NCBI RefSeq assembly: GCF_900631615.1
Contig: NZ_LR131273.1
Span: 2,388,850 to 2,452,849 of the forward strand
DNA: 64,000 nt
Reading direction: 5' to 3'
From: Tsukamurella paurometabola
GTDB lineage: Bacteria > Actinomycetota > Actinomycetes > Mycobacteriales > Mycobacteriaceae
Shown: piece after piece, positions 10,161 to 19,310 of the stretch
Layout: every line of letters starts with the position of its first letter
Position numbering within the stretch: position 1 is the stretch's first letter
The notes under the pieces: model-generated
Databases searched by the model: none
The model's input: only the letters and a program-made list of their open reading frames with translations
What the model was told of the DNA's origin: nothing
Position numbers and translations under genes: made by a program

Positions 10161-11119
10161 GCGGGGGCTCCGATCGGATCGGCGGGGGTCTCGTCCGTGC
10201 TCGCGACGGTGAGGAAGACGGACTCGAGGGAGGGATGCCGGGCCTGCAGCCCGGACAGGGCGAGGCCGCGGTCGGCGGCCCAGTCGAGCAGCGCGTGCAG
10301 ATCGTCCTGCAGGCGATGGGTGCGCAGCGCGACGCGGCCGGCACCGTCGGCCCCGGCGGTCCAGTCGCCCGTGAGCGCGGGCAGGGGGACGCCGGGATCG
10401 TCGAAGGCGATCTCGGCGGGGTGCCCGCCGACGATCTCGCGGAGCGTGCCCAGCCGGGCGATCTCGCCGCGGTGCATGATCGCGATGCGATCGGCGAGCG
10501 CCTCGGCCTCATCGAGGTAGTGCGTGGTGAGGACCATCGTGACGCCGTCGCGCTTGAGCTCATCGAGCAGGCGCCACGTGGACCGACGGCTCTCGGGGTC
10601 GAGGCCCGTCGTCGGCTCGTCGAGGAACAGCAGGCGCGGCTGCCCGATCAGGGCGCACGCCAGGTCGACGCGACGCTGCTCGCCACCGGAGAGGGCGCGT
10701 ACCCGCACGTCGGCCCGCTCGCGCAGGTTCACCCGGTCGAGGACGGCGTCGGCGGTCGTGGGATTGCTGCAGGTGCCGCGCCACATCTCGAGCGTCTCGC
10801 GCACCGTCAGCTCGGCGGGCAGCCCGCCGGACTGCAGCATGATGCCGCAGAGCGGGCGGACCCGGCCCCGGTCCGCGTGCGGGTCGAGACCGAAGACGGC
10901 GAGCTCCCCGGCGCTGGGCTGGGCGAGGCCCTCGAGCAGGTCGAGCGTCGAGGTCTTCCCGGCGCCGTTGGTGCCGAGCAGCGCGAAGACCTCGCCGGGG
11001 TGCACCGTCAGGTCGATGCCGCGGACGGCCTCGAAGGCGCTCGCGCCGGTGCCGTAGGTGCGGCGCAGGCCGGTGGCCGCGATGACGGGGTCGGCGGTGG
11101 GATCGACCGGGGCGCTCAT
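10157..11119 (-). CDS. ABC exporter ATPase (drug/lipid type)
   Basis: The 320-aa ATPase has Walker A LGTNGAGKTS, signature LSGGEQRRVDLA, Walker B LLFLDEPTTGLD and switch TTHYLDEA, plus a C-terminal extension typical of CcmA/DrrA-like exporters. The ATG at 11119 overlaps the stop of the small membrane gene (ATGA); an ATG at 11131 is also open. Partner of the permease at 9330-10160. Confidence 0.92.
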   Translation of the reverse strand: MSAPVDPTADPVIAATGLRRTYGTGASAFEAVRGIDLTVHPGEVFALLGTNGAGKTSTLDLLEGLAQPSAGELAVFGLDPHADRGRVRPLCGIMLQSGGLPAELTVRETLEMWRGTCSNPTTADAVLDRVNLRERADVRVRALSGGEQRRVDLACALIGQPRLLFLDEPTTGLDPESRRSTWRLLDELKRDGVTMVLTTHYLDEAEALADRIAIMHRGEIARLGTLREIVGGHPAEIAFDDPGVPLPALTGDWTAGADGAGRVALRTHRLQDDLHALLDWAADRGLALSGLQARHPSLESVFLTVASTDETPADPIGAPA

Positions 11120-11397
11120 CGACGGTCCCACTTCCGCATGCCGAGCACCCAGCGGATCGCGAGGTGCAGCGCGGCGAGTCCGGCGAGGATCGACGCGAGG
11201 AGGACCGGTGGCTGCACGAGCACCACGACGAGGGCGATGAGGAGCACCGTCGTGACGACGACGGCGCCCTCGCGGGCCCGGGTCGGGGCCGGCCCGAGCC
11301 GGCAGGAGTCGACGAAGAGGTCGTGCAGTCCTCCGGTCGACGGTGCCGCGGTCGGATGGTCGGGGCGGTGGGCGGTGTGGAGATCGTTGGCGTTCAT
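11116..11397 (-). CDS. Small membrane protein, unknown
   Basis: About 93 aa from the ATG at 11397, with two hydrophobic stretches near residues 45-80 (VVTTVLLIALVVVLV and VLLASILAGLAALHL) and a basic tail MRKWDRR. It leads the exporter/two-component operon and overlaps the ATPase gene by 4 nt. The family was not recognised; a 2TM accessory subunit is plausible. The frame is open up to 11484, but the extra residues look non-coding. Confidence 0.7.
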   Translation of the reverse strand: MNANDLHTAHRPDHPTAAPSTGGLHDLFVDSCRLGPAPTRAREGAVVVTTVLLIALVVVLVQPPVLLASILAGLAALHLAIRWVLGMRKWDRR

Positions 11398-11524
11398 GTG
11401 ATCCAGCGTCGCCGCGATCCGGGCGCCGCAGTAGTGCGCGCAGTCAGGGGTTTTCCGCCGGGCGTCATCGATGCGCCGTGACATCTGTCATGTCGGCGGA
11501 CGGCGTCGGCCCCGTGCGATCACG

Positions 11525-11538
11525 AATTCGTTACCGAA
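11525..11538. promoter_or_regulatory. Short palindrome upstream of ugpA
   Basis: ATTCG-TTAC-CGAAT lies about 55 nt before the ugpA start in the otherwise empty space between the exporter operon and ugp. The arms are only 5 nt, so an operator role is tentative. Confidence 0.25.
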
Positions 11539-11589
11539 TCTTTTCCCGGTTTTCGTCCGCAGGACGGGGAAGTACAGCACGCTACGGCA

Positions 11590-12522
11590 GTGACCGCCAC
11601 GACCGAACGGGTGGAGCCATCACCCAAGACGGGGCTGGCCGCCAACCTGGTGCCCAAGGACAATCTGCTGTTCCTGTTGTTCGTGGTGCCCAATCTGGCG
11701 TTGCTGGCCGTCTTCACGTACCGACCGCTGATCGACAACGTCCGGCTGAGCTTCCAGGAGTGGTCGCTCGCCGGCGTGGATCCGGCGAAGTGGATCGGGC
11801 TGGACAACTACCGCGAGTTCTTCACCAAGGCGGAGAGCTGGCAGGTCGTCACCGTCACACTGATCTTCACCGTGAGCGCGGTGGTCTTCTCGATGGTGCT
11901 GGGCCTGGCCCTGGCCATGCTGCTGGACCAGAACCTGAAGGGTCGCAACCTGGTCCGGTCCGCGGTGTTCGCCCCGTTCGTGATCTCCGGTGCGGCGATC
12001 GGCGCGGCCTTCTACTTCGTCTTCAACCCGCAGTTCGGCGCGGCCGCGTCGATCCTGGCGTGGTTCGGCATCGAAAGCCCGGACTTCTACCAGGATCCCG
12101 CGTGGGCCCTGTTCCTGGTGACCTTCACCTACATCTGGAAGAACCTGGGCTACACCTTCGTCATCTACCTCGCTGCGCTGCAGGGCCTCAACAAGGACCT
12201 CGACGAGGCCGCCGCGATCGACGGGACGCCCGCGTGGCGCAAGTTCTGGCGCGTCACGCTGCCGCAACTGCGGCCGGCCACGTACTTCCTGTCGATCACC
12301 GTGCTGCTCAACAGCCTCCAGGTCTTCGACATCATCAACATCATGTTCCCCGCCGGCGGGCCGCAGGGCGGCACCACGACGATGGTCTTCGACATCTATT
12401 GGCAGACCTTCCGGAACCAGCGCGCCGGTTACGGCGCCACCATCGCCACGATCATGTTCCTCGTGCTCCTGATCGTGACCGTGGTGCAGGTGCGGATGAT
12501 GGACCGGGGGGACGACAAGTGA
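11590..12522 (+). CDS. ugpA: Glycerophosphodiester/sn-glycerol-3-phosphate ABC permease UgpA
   Basis: The 310-aa permease has six predicted helices and the coupling motif DEAAAIDGTPAWRKFWRVTLP. The start is GTG. First gene of a four-gene importer operon in the order permease-permease-binding protein-ATPase, which is the mycobacterial ugpA-E-B-C order. Overlaps ugpE by 4 nt. Confidence 0.88.
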   Translation: MTATTERVEPSPKTGLAANLVPKDNLLFLLFVVPNLALLAVFTYRPLIDNVRLSFQEWSLAGVDPAKWIGLDNYREFFTKAESWQVVTVTLIFTVSAVVFSMVLGLALAMLLDQNLKGRNLVRSAVFAPFVISGAAIGAAFYFVFNPQFGAAASILAWFGIESPDFYQDPAWALFLVTFTYIWKNLGYTFVIYLAALQGLNKDLDEAAAIDGTPAWRKFWRVTLPQLRPATYFLSITVLLNSLQVFDIINIMFPAGGPQGGTTTMVFDIYWQTFRNQRAGYGATIATIMFLVLLIVTVVQVRMMDRGDDK

Positions 12523-13352
12523 GCGGATCGCCCACGGGCAACACCGGAATGAAGGTGCTCGGCTACCTCGGCATGCTCGGCACGCTGCTGCTCGTCGCCG
12601 TGCCCGTGTACTTCATCGTGATCACCTCGTTCAAGGACCGGCCGGACATCTTCGTCTCGCCCGCGACGTGGTGGCCGCCGTCCTGGTACCCGGAGAACTA
12701 CAGCTATGTGACGCAGGAGATCCCGTACTGGCAGTACCTGCGGAACTCGGCGATCATCACCCTCGTCACCGGCGGCATCAAGTTCGTGCTCGGCGTGAGC
12801 ACCGCCTACGCGCTGGTCTTCCTGCGCTTCCCGTTCAAGAAGGTGATCTTCCTCGTGGTGATCGCGGCGCTCATGGTGCCCAACCAGATCACGGTGATCT
12901 CGAACTACGCGCTCATGGCGGACTACCGCAACACCTTCGTCGGCATCATCCTGCCGCTCGCGGGCGTCGCCTTCGGCACCTTCCTCATGCGCAACCACTT
13001 CCTCTCGCTGCCCAAGGAGATCGTGGAGGCGGCGCGCATGGACGGCGCGGGCCACCTGCGGCTGCTGTTCCGGGTGATCCTGCCCGTCTCGATCCCGACG
13101 ATGGTGGCCTTCGCGGTCATCACCCTGGTGAACGAGTGGAACGAATACCTCTGGCCGTTCCTGATGTCGGACAACGCCGCTGTGGCACCGCTGCCCGTCG
13201 GCCTCACCCTCTTGCAGAACACCGAGCAGGGGGTGAACTGGGGGCCGGTCATGGCGGCCACCCTGCTCACGGCGCTGCCGATGCTCATCGTCTTCCTGAT
13301 CCTGCAGCGGCAGATGATCAAGGGCCTCACCTCCGGCGCCGTCAAGGGCTGA
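12519..13352 (+). CDS. ugpE: Glycerophosphodiester/sn-glycerol-3-phosphate ABC permease UgpE
   Basis: The 277-aa permease begins at the GTG that overlaps the ugpA stop. The coupling loop is VEAARMDGAGHLRLLFRVILP. Six hydrophobic helices with a large first periplasmic loop (TSFKDRPDIFVSP) are typical of carbohydrate-family (CUT1) permeases. Pairs with UgpA as the membrane channel. Confidence 0.88.
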   Translation: MSGSPTGNTGMKVLGYLGMLGTLLLVAVPVYFIVITSFKDRPDIFVSPATWWPPSWYPENYSYVTQEIPYWQYLRNSAIITLVTGGIKFVLGVSTAYALVFLRFPFKKVIFLVVIAALMVPNQITVISNYALMADYRNTFVGIILPLAGVAFGTFLMRNHFLSLPKEIVEAARMDGAGHLRLLFRVILPVSIPTMVAFAVITLVNEWNEYLWPFLMSDNAAVAPLPVGLTLLQNTEQGVNWGPVMAATLLTALPMLIVFLILQRQMIKGLTSGAVKG

Positions 13353-13390
13353 CCGGGACCACCACAGAAGAAACACCAAGGGAGAAACTC

Positions 13391-14707
13391 ATGGGCGACT
13401 TCACACGGCGCGGATTCCTCGTCACCGGCCTCGCGGCGACCGCGGCGGTGGCGGCGGCGTGCGCGGGCTCGGGTTCGGGCGGCGGCTCGTCGAACTCGGG
13501 CGGCGGCGGGGGCGGCGGCGACATCACGCTGCGCTTCCTGTCGAACCACCCGGGCAGCTCCAAGGCCACCGAGCAGGCGCTGATCGACGAGTTCCAGAAG
13601 GCCAACCCCGGCATCAAGGTGGAGCTGCTCGACGGCGGCAAGAACTACGAGCAGGTGGCGCAGAAGTTCCAGACCTCGCTGACCGGCGGCGAGAAGGCCG
13701 ACATCGTCGTCGTCTCGGACGTCACCTGGTTCAACTTCGCGCTCAACAAGCAGATCGCGCCGCTCGACGACCTCTTCGCGGGCGCGGGCCTCAAGCCCGA
13801 GGAGTACGTCGACTCCCTGCTCGCCGACACGACGTTCGACGGCAAGCACTACGCGGTGCCGTTCGCCCGCTCGACGCCGCTGTTCTACTACAACAAGGAC
13901 GTGTGGAAGAAGGCGGGCCTCGAGGACCGCGGCCCCAAGGACTGGGACGAGTTCGCGCAGTGGGCGCCCCGCATCCAGGAGGCGATCGGCGGCGACAAGA
14001 AGGCCATCGTCATCGCCGACGGCGAGAACTACATCGACTGGGTCTTCGAGGGCTGGAACTGGTCCAAGGGCGGCGCCTACTCCGACGGCTGGGACCTGAA
14101 GTTCACCAGCCCCGAGACGATCGCCGCGGTGAACCAGCTCAAGGACGTGATCGGCAAGTGGGGCCGCCTGGTCACCACGCCCGAGAACGACTTCGGCGCC
14201 GGCCTGGCGGCCGTCACCCTGCAGTCCACGGGCTCGCTCAAGACGATCACCACCACCGCCAAGTTCGAGCTGGGCACCGCATTCCTGCCCGGTCCGGCGG
14301 GCAAGTCGTGCCCCACCGGCGGCGCGGGTGTCGCGGTCGCCGAGGGCATCTCGGCGGAGCGTAAGGCCGCCGCGGTGAAGTTCATCGAGTTCCTCACCAA
14401 TACCGCGAACACCTCGAAGTTCTCGCAGGCGACCGGCTACATGCCGGTGCGCAAGGCCGCGGTCGACGAGCCGTCGATGAAGGCCTTCATCGAGAAGAAC
14501 CCGAACTTCGGCACCGCCGTCAAGCAGCTGCCGCTCACCCGCAGCCAGGACAACGCCCGCGTCTTCGTGCCCGGCGGTGGCGAGGACATCGGCCGCGCGC
14601 TGCAGCAGATCGCGACGGGCGGTGATGCGGCGGCCGTGCTCGGCGCCCTGCAGAAGACCATCCAGGGCAAGATCGATTCGCAGATCAAGCCCAAGCTGCC
14701 GAAGTAG
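13391..14707 (+). CDS. ugpB: Glycerophosphodiester-binding lipoprotein UgpB
   Basis: The 438-aa extracytoplasmic binding protein has a twin-arginine-like signal (RRGFLVTGLAATAA) ending in the lipobox AAAC, then a Gly/Ser-rich linker. The mature part carries stretches I recall from M. tuberculosis UgpB: YEQVAQKF, YVDSLLAD, YAVPFARSTPLFYYNK, CPTGGAG. The mycobacterial protein prefers glycerophosphocholine, so this operon probably recovers phospholipid head groups. GGGAGAAACTC precedes the ATG. Confidence 0.9.
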   Translation: MGDFTRRGFLVTGLAATAAVAAACAGSGSGGGSSNSGGGGGGGDITLRFLSNHPGSSKATEQALIDEFQKANPGIKVELLDGGKNYEQVAQKFQTSLTGGEKADIVVVSDVTWFNFALNKQIAPLDDLFAGAGLKPEEYVDSLLADTTFDGKHYAVPFARSTPLFYYNKDVWKKAGLEDRGPKDWDEFAQWAPRIQEAIGGDKKAIVIADGENYIDWVFEGWNWSKGGAYSDGWDLKFTSPETIAAVNQLKDVIGKWGRLVTTPENDFGAGLAAVTLQSTGSLKTITTTAKFELGTAFLPGPAGKSCPTGGAGVAVAEGISAERKAAAVKFIEFLTNTANTSKFSQATGYMPVRKAAVDEPSMKAFIEKNPNFGTAVKQLPLTRSQDNARVFVPGGGEDIGRALQQIATGGDAAAVLGALQKTIQGKIDSQIKPKLPK

Positions 14708-14752
14708 TCCGCGCGCAGTCGGTTTCGTAGGAACTAGGAGTCAAGGAAGACC

Positions 14753-15823
14753 ATGGCAACGGTGCGTTTCGACGGTGCGTCCGTCCAGTACCCGGGCGCC
14801 GAGCGGCCCTCGGTCAGCTCGCTCGACCTGGACATCGCCGACGGCGAGTTCGTCGTGCTGGTCGGCCCGTCGGGCTGCGGGAAGTCGACGAGCCTGCGGG
14901 CCCTGGCCGGGCTCGAGGCGGTCACCGAGGGCCGGATCCTCATCGACGACGTGGACGTCACGGCGGTCTCGCCGAAGAAGCGCGACGTGGCCATGGTCTT
15001 CCAGAACTACGCGCTCTACCCGAACATGACGGTGGCGCAGAACATGGGCTTCGCGCTGCGCAACGCCGGTGTCTCCAAAGAGGACACGGCGAAGCAGGTG
15101 GCCGAGGCCGCGGCGATGCTGGAGTTGGAGCCGCTGCTCGACCGCAAGCCCGCACGCCTCTCGGGCGGGCAGCGCCAGCGCGTCGCGATGGGCCGCGCCA
15201 TCGTGCGTCACCCCAAGGTCTTCGCGATGGACGAGCCGCTGTCGAACCTCGATGCGCGGCTGCGCGTCTCGACCCGCTCACAGATCTCCGCGCTGCAGCG
15301 GCGGCTCGGCGTCACCACCCTCTACGTGACGCACGACCAGGTGGAGGCGATGACCATGGGCGACCGGGTCGCGGTGCTCAAGGACGGCCTGCTGCAACAG
15401 GTCGCGCCGCCGCGCGAGCTCTACGACGATCCGGTCAACACCTTCGTCGCGGGCTTCCTCGGATCGCCCGGCATGAACCTGCTCACGGTGCCGCGGACCG
15501 ACGCGGGCGCCGACGTCGCGGGCGCGACGGTGCCGGTGCCGCGCACCGTGGACTCCGGTGCGACGGTGACTGTCGGCCTCCGGCCCGAGGGGCTCGAGAT
15601 CGTCCCCACCGGCACGCCGGGCGCGGCGAAGGGCACCGTCGCGCTGGTGGAGGAGCTGGGCGCCGAGGCGCTCGTCTACGTGAGCGTCGAGGGGCAGGAC
15701 AAGCCCGTGGTGGCCCGTGCCGACCGGGCGACGTCGCTGCGGGCCGGTGAGGAGACGGGGCTGGTCCCGGCGCCGGAGCAGGCGCTGTTCTTCCACGCGG
15801 AGTCGGGCGACCGGCTCCGCTGA
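14753..15823 (+). CDS. ugpC: Glycerophosphodiester ABC transporter ATPase UgpC
   Basis: The 356-aa MalK/UgpC-type ATPase has Walker [11 protein letters not shown], signature LSGGQRQRVAMG, Walker B VFAMDEPLSNLD and switch VTHDQVEAM, followed by a C-terminal TOBE regulatory domain of about 120 residues. Separated from ugpB by 45 nt with a TAGGAACTAGGAG-type ribosome site region. Energises UgpA/UgpE. Confidence 0.92.
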   Translation: MATVRFDGASVQYPGAERPSVSSLDLDIADGEFVVLVGPSGCGKSTSLRALAGLEAVTEGRILIDDVDVTAVSPKKRDVAMVFQNYALYPNMTVAQNMGFALRNAGVSKEDTAKQVAEAAAMLELEPLLDRKPARLSGGQRQRVAMGRAIVRHPKVFAMDEPLSNLDARLRVSTRSQISALQRRLGVTTLYVTHDQVEAMTMGDRVAVLKDGLLQQVAPPRELYDDPVNTFVAGFLGSPGMNLLTVPRTDAGADVAGATVPVPRTVDSGATVTVGLRPEGLEIVPTGTPGAAKGTVALVEELGAEALVYVSVEGQDKPVVARADRATSLRAGEETGLVPAPEQALFFHAESGDRLR

Positions 15824-15848
15824 CCACGGCCGGTGCCGGTCGGGGCCC

Positions 15849-15854
15849 TTGACA
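15849..15854 (+). promoter_or_regulatory. Possible -35 box for the drug-exporter gene
   Basis: A consensus TTGACA lies just before the TGAGAGT palindrome. No well-spaced -10 is visible, because the expected position falls inside the palindrome (CACTCT), so the element is tentative. Confidence 0.35.
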
Positions 15855-15864
15855 AACCAAGTTC

Positions 15865-15879
15865 TGAGAGTCACTCTCA
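15865..15879. promoter_or_regulatory. Probable operator for the TetR repressor
   Basis: A perfect 15-nt palindrome, TGAGAGT-C-ACTCTCA, lies 34 nt before the exporter start and overlaps the promoter region. Size and position fit a TetR operator, and a TetR gene follows the exporter. Confidence 0.65.
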
Positions 15880-15912
15880 AATTAGATTGACTCTCTACTT
15901 GGAGGTGGCGTC

Positions 15913-17445
15913 ATGCCGCAGAACCGGAACCGTGCGCGATCGCCGTGGGCGGCGCTCACGGTGCTCGCGCTCGCGATGCTCGTGATCGGCCTCGACACGA
16001 TGGTCCTCACGGTCGCACTGCCGTCGCTCGCGCGGGAGCTCGGCGCATCCACCACGGCGCTGCAATGGATCACCACCGCGTACCCGCTCGCGCTGGGCGC
16101 GTTGATGATTCCGATGGGCGCTCTCGGCGACCGCATCGGCCGGGTCCGCGTGCTGAGCCTCGCGCTCCTCGGTTTCGGTGCGGCATCGGCCCTGTGCGCG
16201 TTCGCGGGATCGACGGAGCTGCTGGTCGCCGGGCGAGTGCTGCTCGGCGTGTGCGCCGCCGCGGCCATGCCGCTGTCGATGGGCGTGCTCCCCACGCTGT
16301 TCCCGGACAAGGCCGCCCGGGAGCGCGCCATGGGCGTCTGGATGGCCTCCTCCGCCGCCGGGATGCCCCTCGGGCCGATCCTGGGAGGGGTACTCCTGCA
16401 GCACTTCTGGTGGGGCTCGGTGTTCCTGATCAACGTGCCGATCGCGGTCGTCGCGGCGGTGGCGGTACACCGGATGATCCCCGAGTCCAAGGCCGAACGC
16501 CCCGCCGGTCTCGATGTCATCGGGGTCGTGACCTGCGTCGCCGGCTTCGGAGCACTGGTCTGGGCGTTCACCGAGGCCGGTGCGTCGGGGTGGACGTCCG
16601 GACGTTTCCTGGTACTCCTGGGCGTCGCCGTGGCGGCGCTGGCCCTGTTCGGGTGGCGGGAGCTGACCGCCGAACGTCCGCTGGTGCGGCTGACCCTGCT
16701 GCGGCGGAAGGGCTTCCTCGCCGGCACCGTCCTGGCGTCCGCGACGATGCTGCTCCTCGCGAGCTCGGTGTTCCAGCTCGCGCAGGTCTTCTCCGTGCTG
16801 TTCCAGGCGGATTCGCTGGGAATCGGGCTCCGGCTACTGCCCGTGATCGCGGGCCTGATCGTGGGCGCCCGCGGTGGCCCGGTGCTGGTCCGCCGATTCG
16901 GACGGCGAGCGGTGGCCGCCGGCTCGATCGGCCTGCTCGCGCTCACCTTCGCCGTCCAGGCGGCGTTCCCGGAGGGGCCGCTCGCCGTCTACACCGTGAC
17001 GACGGTGCTGCTCGGCCTCGGGCTCGGCGGGGTGATGCCGCTCGTGATGTCGCTGGCGATGGGCGACCTCGACGCCGACGACGCGGGTGCGGGCTCGGCG
17101 CTCATGCAGTCGATCCGGCAGATCTCCTCGGCGCTCGGTGTCGCCGTCTTCGGGTCGGTGGTCACCGCCGCCTACGGGGAGCGTCTCGGCGTCGTCGGGC
17201 TGCCGGGGCCGCTGGAGCGGCTCGCCCGGGACAACCCCGTCGTGGGCGTTCCCGCGGTGCGTGCGGCGGACCCCGGCGCGATCGACGGGGTGCTGGCGGC
17301 GTACGCGCACGGGCTCGCCGTGGGCGCCGTCGTCGGCCTCGTGCTGTCCGTCGTGGTGTTGGCGCTGTGCCGCCTGATTCCGGCAGAATCGGGGGATGAG
17401 CGAGACGAGGCGGAACGCGGTGCCGCAGCAGCTCGGCCTGCGTGA
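15913..17445 (+). CDS. MFS drug exporter, DHA2 (14-helix) family
   Basis: The 510-aa protein has about 14 hydrophobic helices. Motif A-like [13 protein letters not shown] follows helix 2, and [14 protein letters not shown] in helix 1 is typical of EmrB/QacA proteins. It would use the proton gradient to expel a toxic compound. TTGGAGGTGG is a strong ribosome site before the ATG. The last 50 nt overlap the tetR gene. Confidence 0.9.
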   Translation: MPQNRNRARSPWAALTVLALAMLVIGLDTMVLTVALPSLARELGASTTALQWITTAYPLALGALMIPMGALGDRIGRVRVLSLALLGFGAASALCAFAGSTELLVAGRVLLGVCAAAAMPLSMGVLPTLFPDKAARERAMGVWMASSAAGMPLGPILGGVLLQHFWWGSVFLINVPIAVVAAVAVHRMIPESKAERPAGLDVIGVVTCVAGFGALVWAFTEAGASGWTSGRFLVLLGVAVAALALFGWRELTAERPLVRLTLLRRKGFLAGTVLASATMLLLASSVFQLAQVFSVLFQADSLGIGLRLLPVIAGLIVGARGGPVLVRRFGRRAVAAGSIGLLALTFAVQAAFPEGPLAVYTVTTVLLGLGLGGVMPLVMSLAMGDLDADDAGAGSALMQSIRQISSALGVAVFGSVVTAAYGERLGVVGLPGPLERLARDNPVVGVPAVRAADPGAIDGVLAAYAHGLAVGAVVGLVLSVVVLALCRLIPAESGDERDEAERGAAAARPA

Positions 17446-18091
17446 GCGCAAGAAGCTCAAGACCCGCCTCACACTGCGCCGGGTGGCCTACGACCTCTTC
17501 CGCGAGCAGGGCTTCGAGGCGACCACCGTCGCGCAGATCGCGGCGGCGGCGGAGGTATCGCCGGCCACCTTCTTCCGGTACTTCGCGACCAAGGAGGCGC
17601 TGATCCTCGAGGACGACTACGACGCGATCCTGCTCGCGAACGTCCCGCCGATCGATCCCACCGAGAACCTGCCCGCACAGATCCTGCGGGGCGGTGCCGA
17701 TCAGTTCGAGGCGCTCGACCCCGAGACCCGCGCGACGGAGGTCGAACGCGGCCGGCTGCTCTATTCCTCGCCCGCGCTGCGCGCGGCGCAGGCGCGCGAC
17801 CTCGAGGCCACGATGGCGGCGATGGAGGACGCCATCATCGAGCGGGCGACCGGCCCCATCGACCGGCTCTCCGTGCGCGCCGCGGTCGGTGCCGTGGTGG
17901 GGGCGATCACCGCGCTCGCTCGCGACGATCCGTCGACGGTGGCGGTGATGCCGGAGTCCATGCGAGCCGTCGCGGACCTGTTCGAGGCCGGGCTGCCCGT
18001 CTCGCCGACCGCGGAGGCAGGGCGATGGGGTGCGCTGCGGGACGGTCTCGCAGGAACCGCCGGCGATCCGCCGTCGCCCGGTGCAGGCTGA
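17396..18091 (+). CDS. TetR-family transcriptional regulator
   Basis: The 231-aa protein has an N-terminal helix-turn-helix (RVAYDLFREQGFEATTVAQIAAAAEVSPATFFRYFATKEAL is the classic arrangement, given here only as the residue 28-68 region) and a ligand-binding helical domain (TetR_C_17-like). GGGGG lies directly before the ATG inside the exporter coding end. Predicted to repress the exporter through the 15865-15879 palindrome. The last 60 codons are overlapped on the other strand by the glycosyltransferase reading frame. Confidence 0.9.
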   Translation: MSETRRNAVPQQLGLRERKKLKTRLTLRRVAYDLFREQGFEATTVAQIAAAAEVSPATFFRYFATKEALILEDDYDAILLANVPPIDPTENLPAQILRGGADQFEALDPETRATEVERGRLLYSSPALRAAQARDLEATMAAMEDAIIERATGPIDRLSVRAAVGAVVGAITALARDDPSTVAVMPESMRAVADLFEAGLPVSPTAEAGRWGALRDGLAGTAGDPPSPGAG

Positions 18092-19202
18092 GCATCGTCT
18101 CGACGGCGCTGTCCCAGGTGTACTGTTCGGCGCACGCCCGGGCGGCGGCGCGGTGATCGCCGCCGAGCACCGCGCGCACCGCCGCCGCGAACGCCGCGCC
18201 CGTGTCCGCGGCCGGCAGCCCGCAATCCGCCCGCGTCACGTCGGCGAGGGCGCTGCTGCGCGACACCACGATCGGCGTGCCGGATGCGAGGGCCTCCATC
18301 GCGCTGAGGCCGAAGGTCTCGTGCGGGCCGGGGCAGATCGCGACGTCCGCCGCCGCGAGCAGATCGGCCAGGTCGTCGCGGTCCGTGACGTGACCGGTGA
18401 ACGTGACCGGGAGACCGCGCGCCTGGCGGCGCAGCTCGTCCGCCATCGCACCGTCGCCCGCGACGACGAGGCGGGCCCGCACACCGTCGGCCACGAGGGC
18501 CCGGACCACCTCGATCCCGCGCCCGGGGTGCTTCTCCATCGACAGCCGGCAGGACTGCACGAGGAGGACGTCGGCGGGACGCTCCTGCGGCCCGCCCGCT
18601 CCGCTCCCGGCCCCGGTGGCCCAGCGCCGACGCGCCTGCGCCGTGGCGCGGTCCGGGCGGAAGGTCGCCAGGTCCACCCCCAGGGGGACCGTCTCGACGT
18701 TCGGCGCGTGGACGCGGGCGAATTCCTCACCGGCGAACGCCGTGGTGCACACGACGGTGTCGTAACTGCGGGCCGTCCCGAGGTTCGCCACGTCGGCGGC
18801 CCACGTCGCCAGGCCCGACGGTGCGCCCAGCTCGATCATCCGGTCCAGGCGCTCGTGGCTGATCATGATCGACCCGATGCCGTGCGCCTTCGCCCAGGGG
18901 CCCATGCCGCGCAGCGTGAGCCGGTCGGAGACCTCGAGGCTGTGGGCGCCGAGGGTCGGGAGCAGGCGACGGATCAGCACCGGGCTCGCCGCCCGGTAGC
19001 CCTCCACCCGGAAGAACTTGCGGCCGGGCACGGTGATGCGGCGGACACCCGAGTCGAGCACCTCGTCGTCGTGCGCGCGGCCCGCGACCACGAGCGTGAC
19101 GGCGTGCCCGCGGGCGACGTAGCCGGCGCCCAGCTGGTCGACGGCGGTGCGCAGGCCGCCGGAGCGGGGCCCGTAGAAGTTCGCCAGCTGGACGATGTGC
19201 AT
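17907..19202 (-). CDS. GT4-family glycosyltransferase
   Basis: A GT-B fold protein of up to 431 aa. The N-terminus MHIVQLANFYGPRSGGLRT is the acceptor-side loop; the donor site is seen as LVVAGDGAMADELRR, FTGHVTDRDDL and the E-x7-E motif PHETFGLSAMEAL. Probably a cytosolic mannosyl- or glucosyltransferase for lipids or glycans. The final 58 or so residues are Arg/Pro-rich, unlike the family, and read antisense through tetR, so the true functional end is near 18085. ATGs at 19202 and 19211 are both possible. Confidence 0.85.
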   Translation of the reverse strand: MHIVQLANFYGPRSGGLRTAVDQLGAGYVARGHAVTLVVAGRAHDDEVLDSGVRRITVPGRKFFRVEGYRAASPVLIRRLLPTLGAHSLEVSDRLTLRGMGPWAKAHGIGSIMISHERLDRMIELGAPSGLATWAADVANLGTARSYDTVVCTTAFAGEEFARVHAPNVETVPLGVDLATFRPDRATAQARRRWATGAGSGAGGPQERPADVLLVQSCRLSMEKHPGRGIEVVRALVADGVRARLVVAGDGAMADELRRQARGLPVTFTGHVTDRDDLADLLAAADVAICPGPHETFGLSAMEALASGTPIVVSRSSALADVTRADCGLPAADTGAAFAAAVRAVLGGDHRAAARACAEQYTWDSAVETMLSLHRATADRRRFLRDRPAAHPIALPPRSARRAARPRTGPRRLAWTPASPPPSTDRRERAR

Positions 19203-19310
19203 CGGCTGCATGCCGCCAGCGTGCATGGGAGGACGGACGGCGGGGTGAACGAGCGGGGGCGGTTCGGCGAACTGTGTGAACTCGTCGGTCGGTGGGAGCA
19301 CAATCGCGGC

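Noticed and set aside
13474-13520. GGCGG-rich stretch in ugpB as a repeat element
   Set aside because: It encodes the Gly/Ser linker after the lipobox of a binding lipoprotein, a normal feature.
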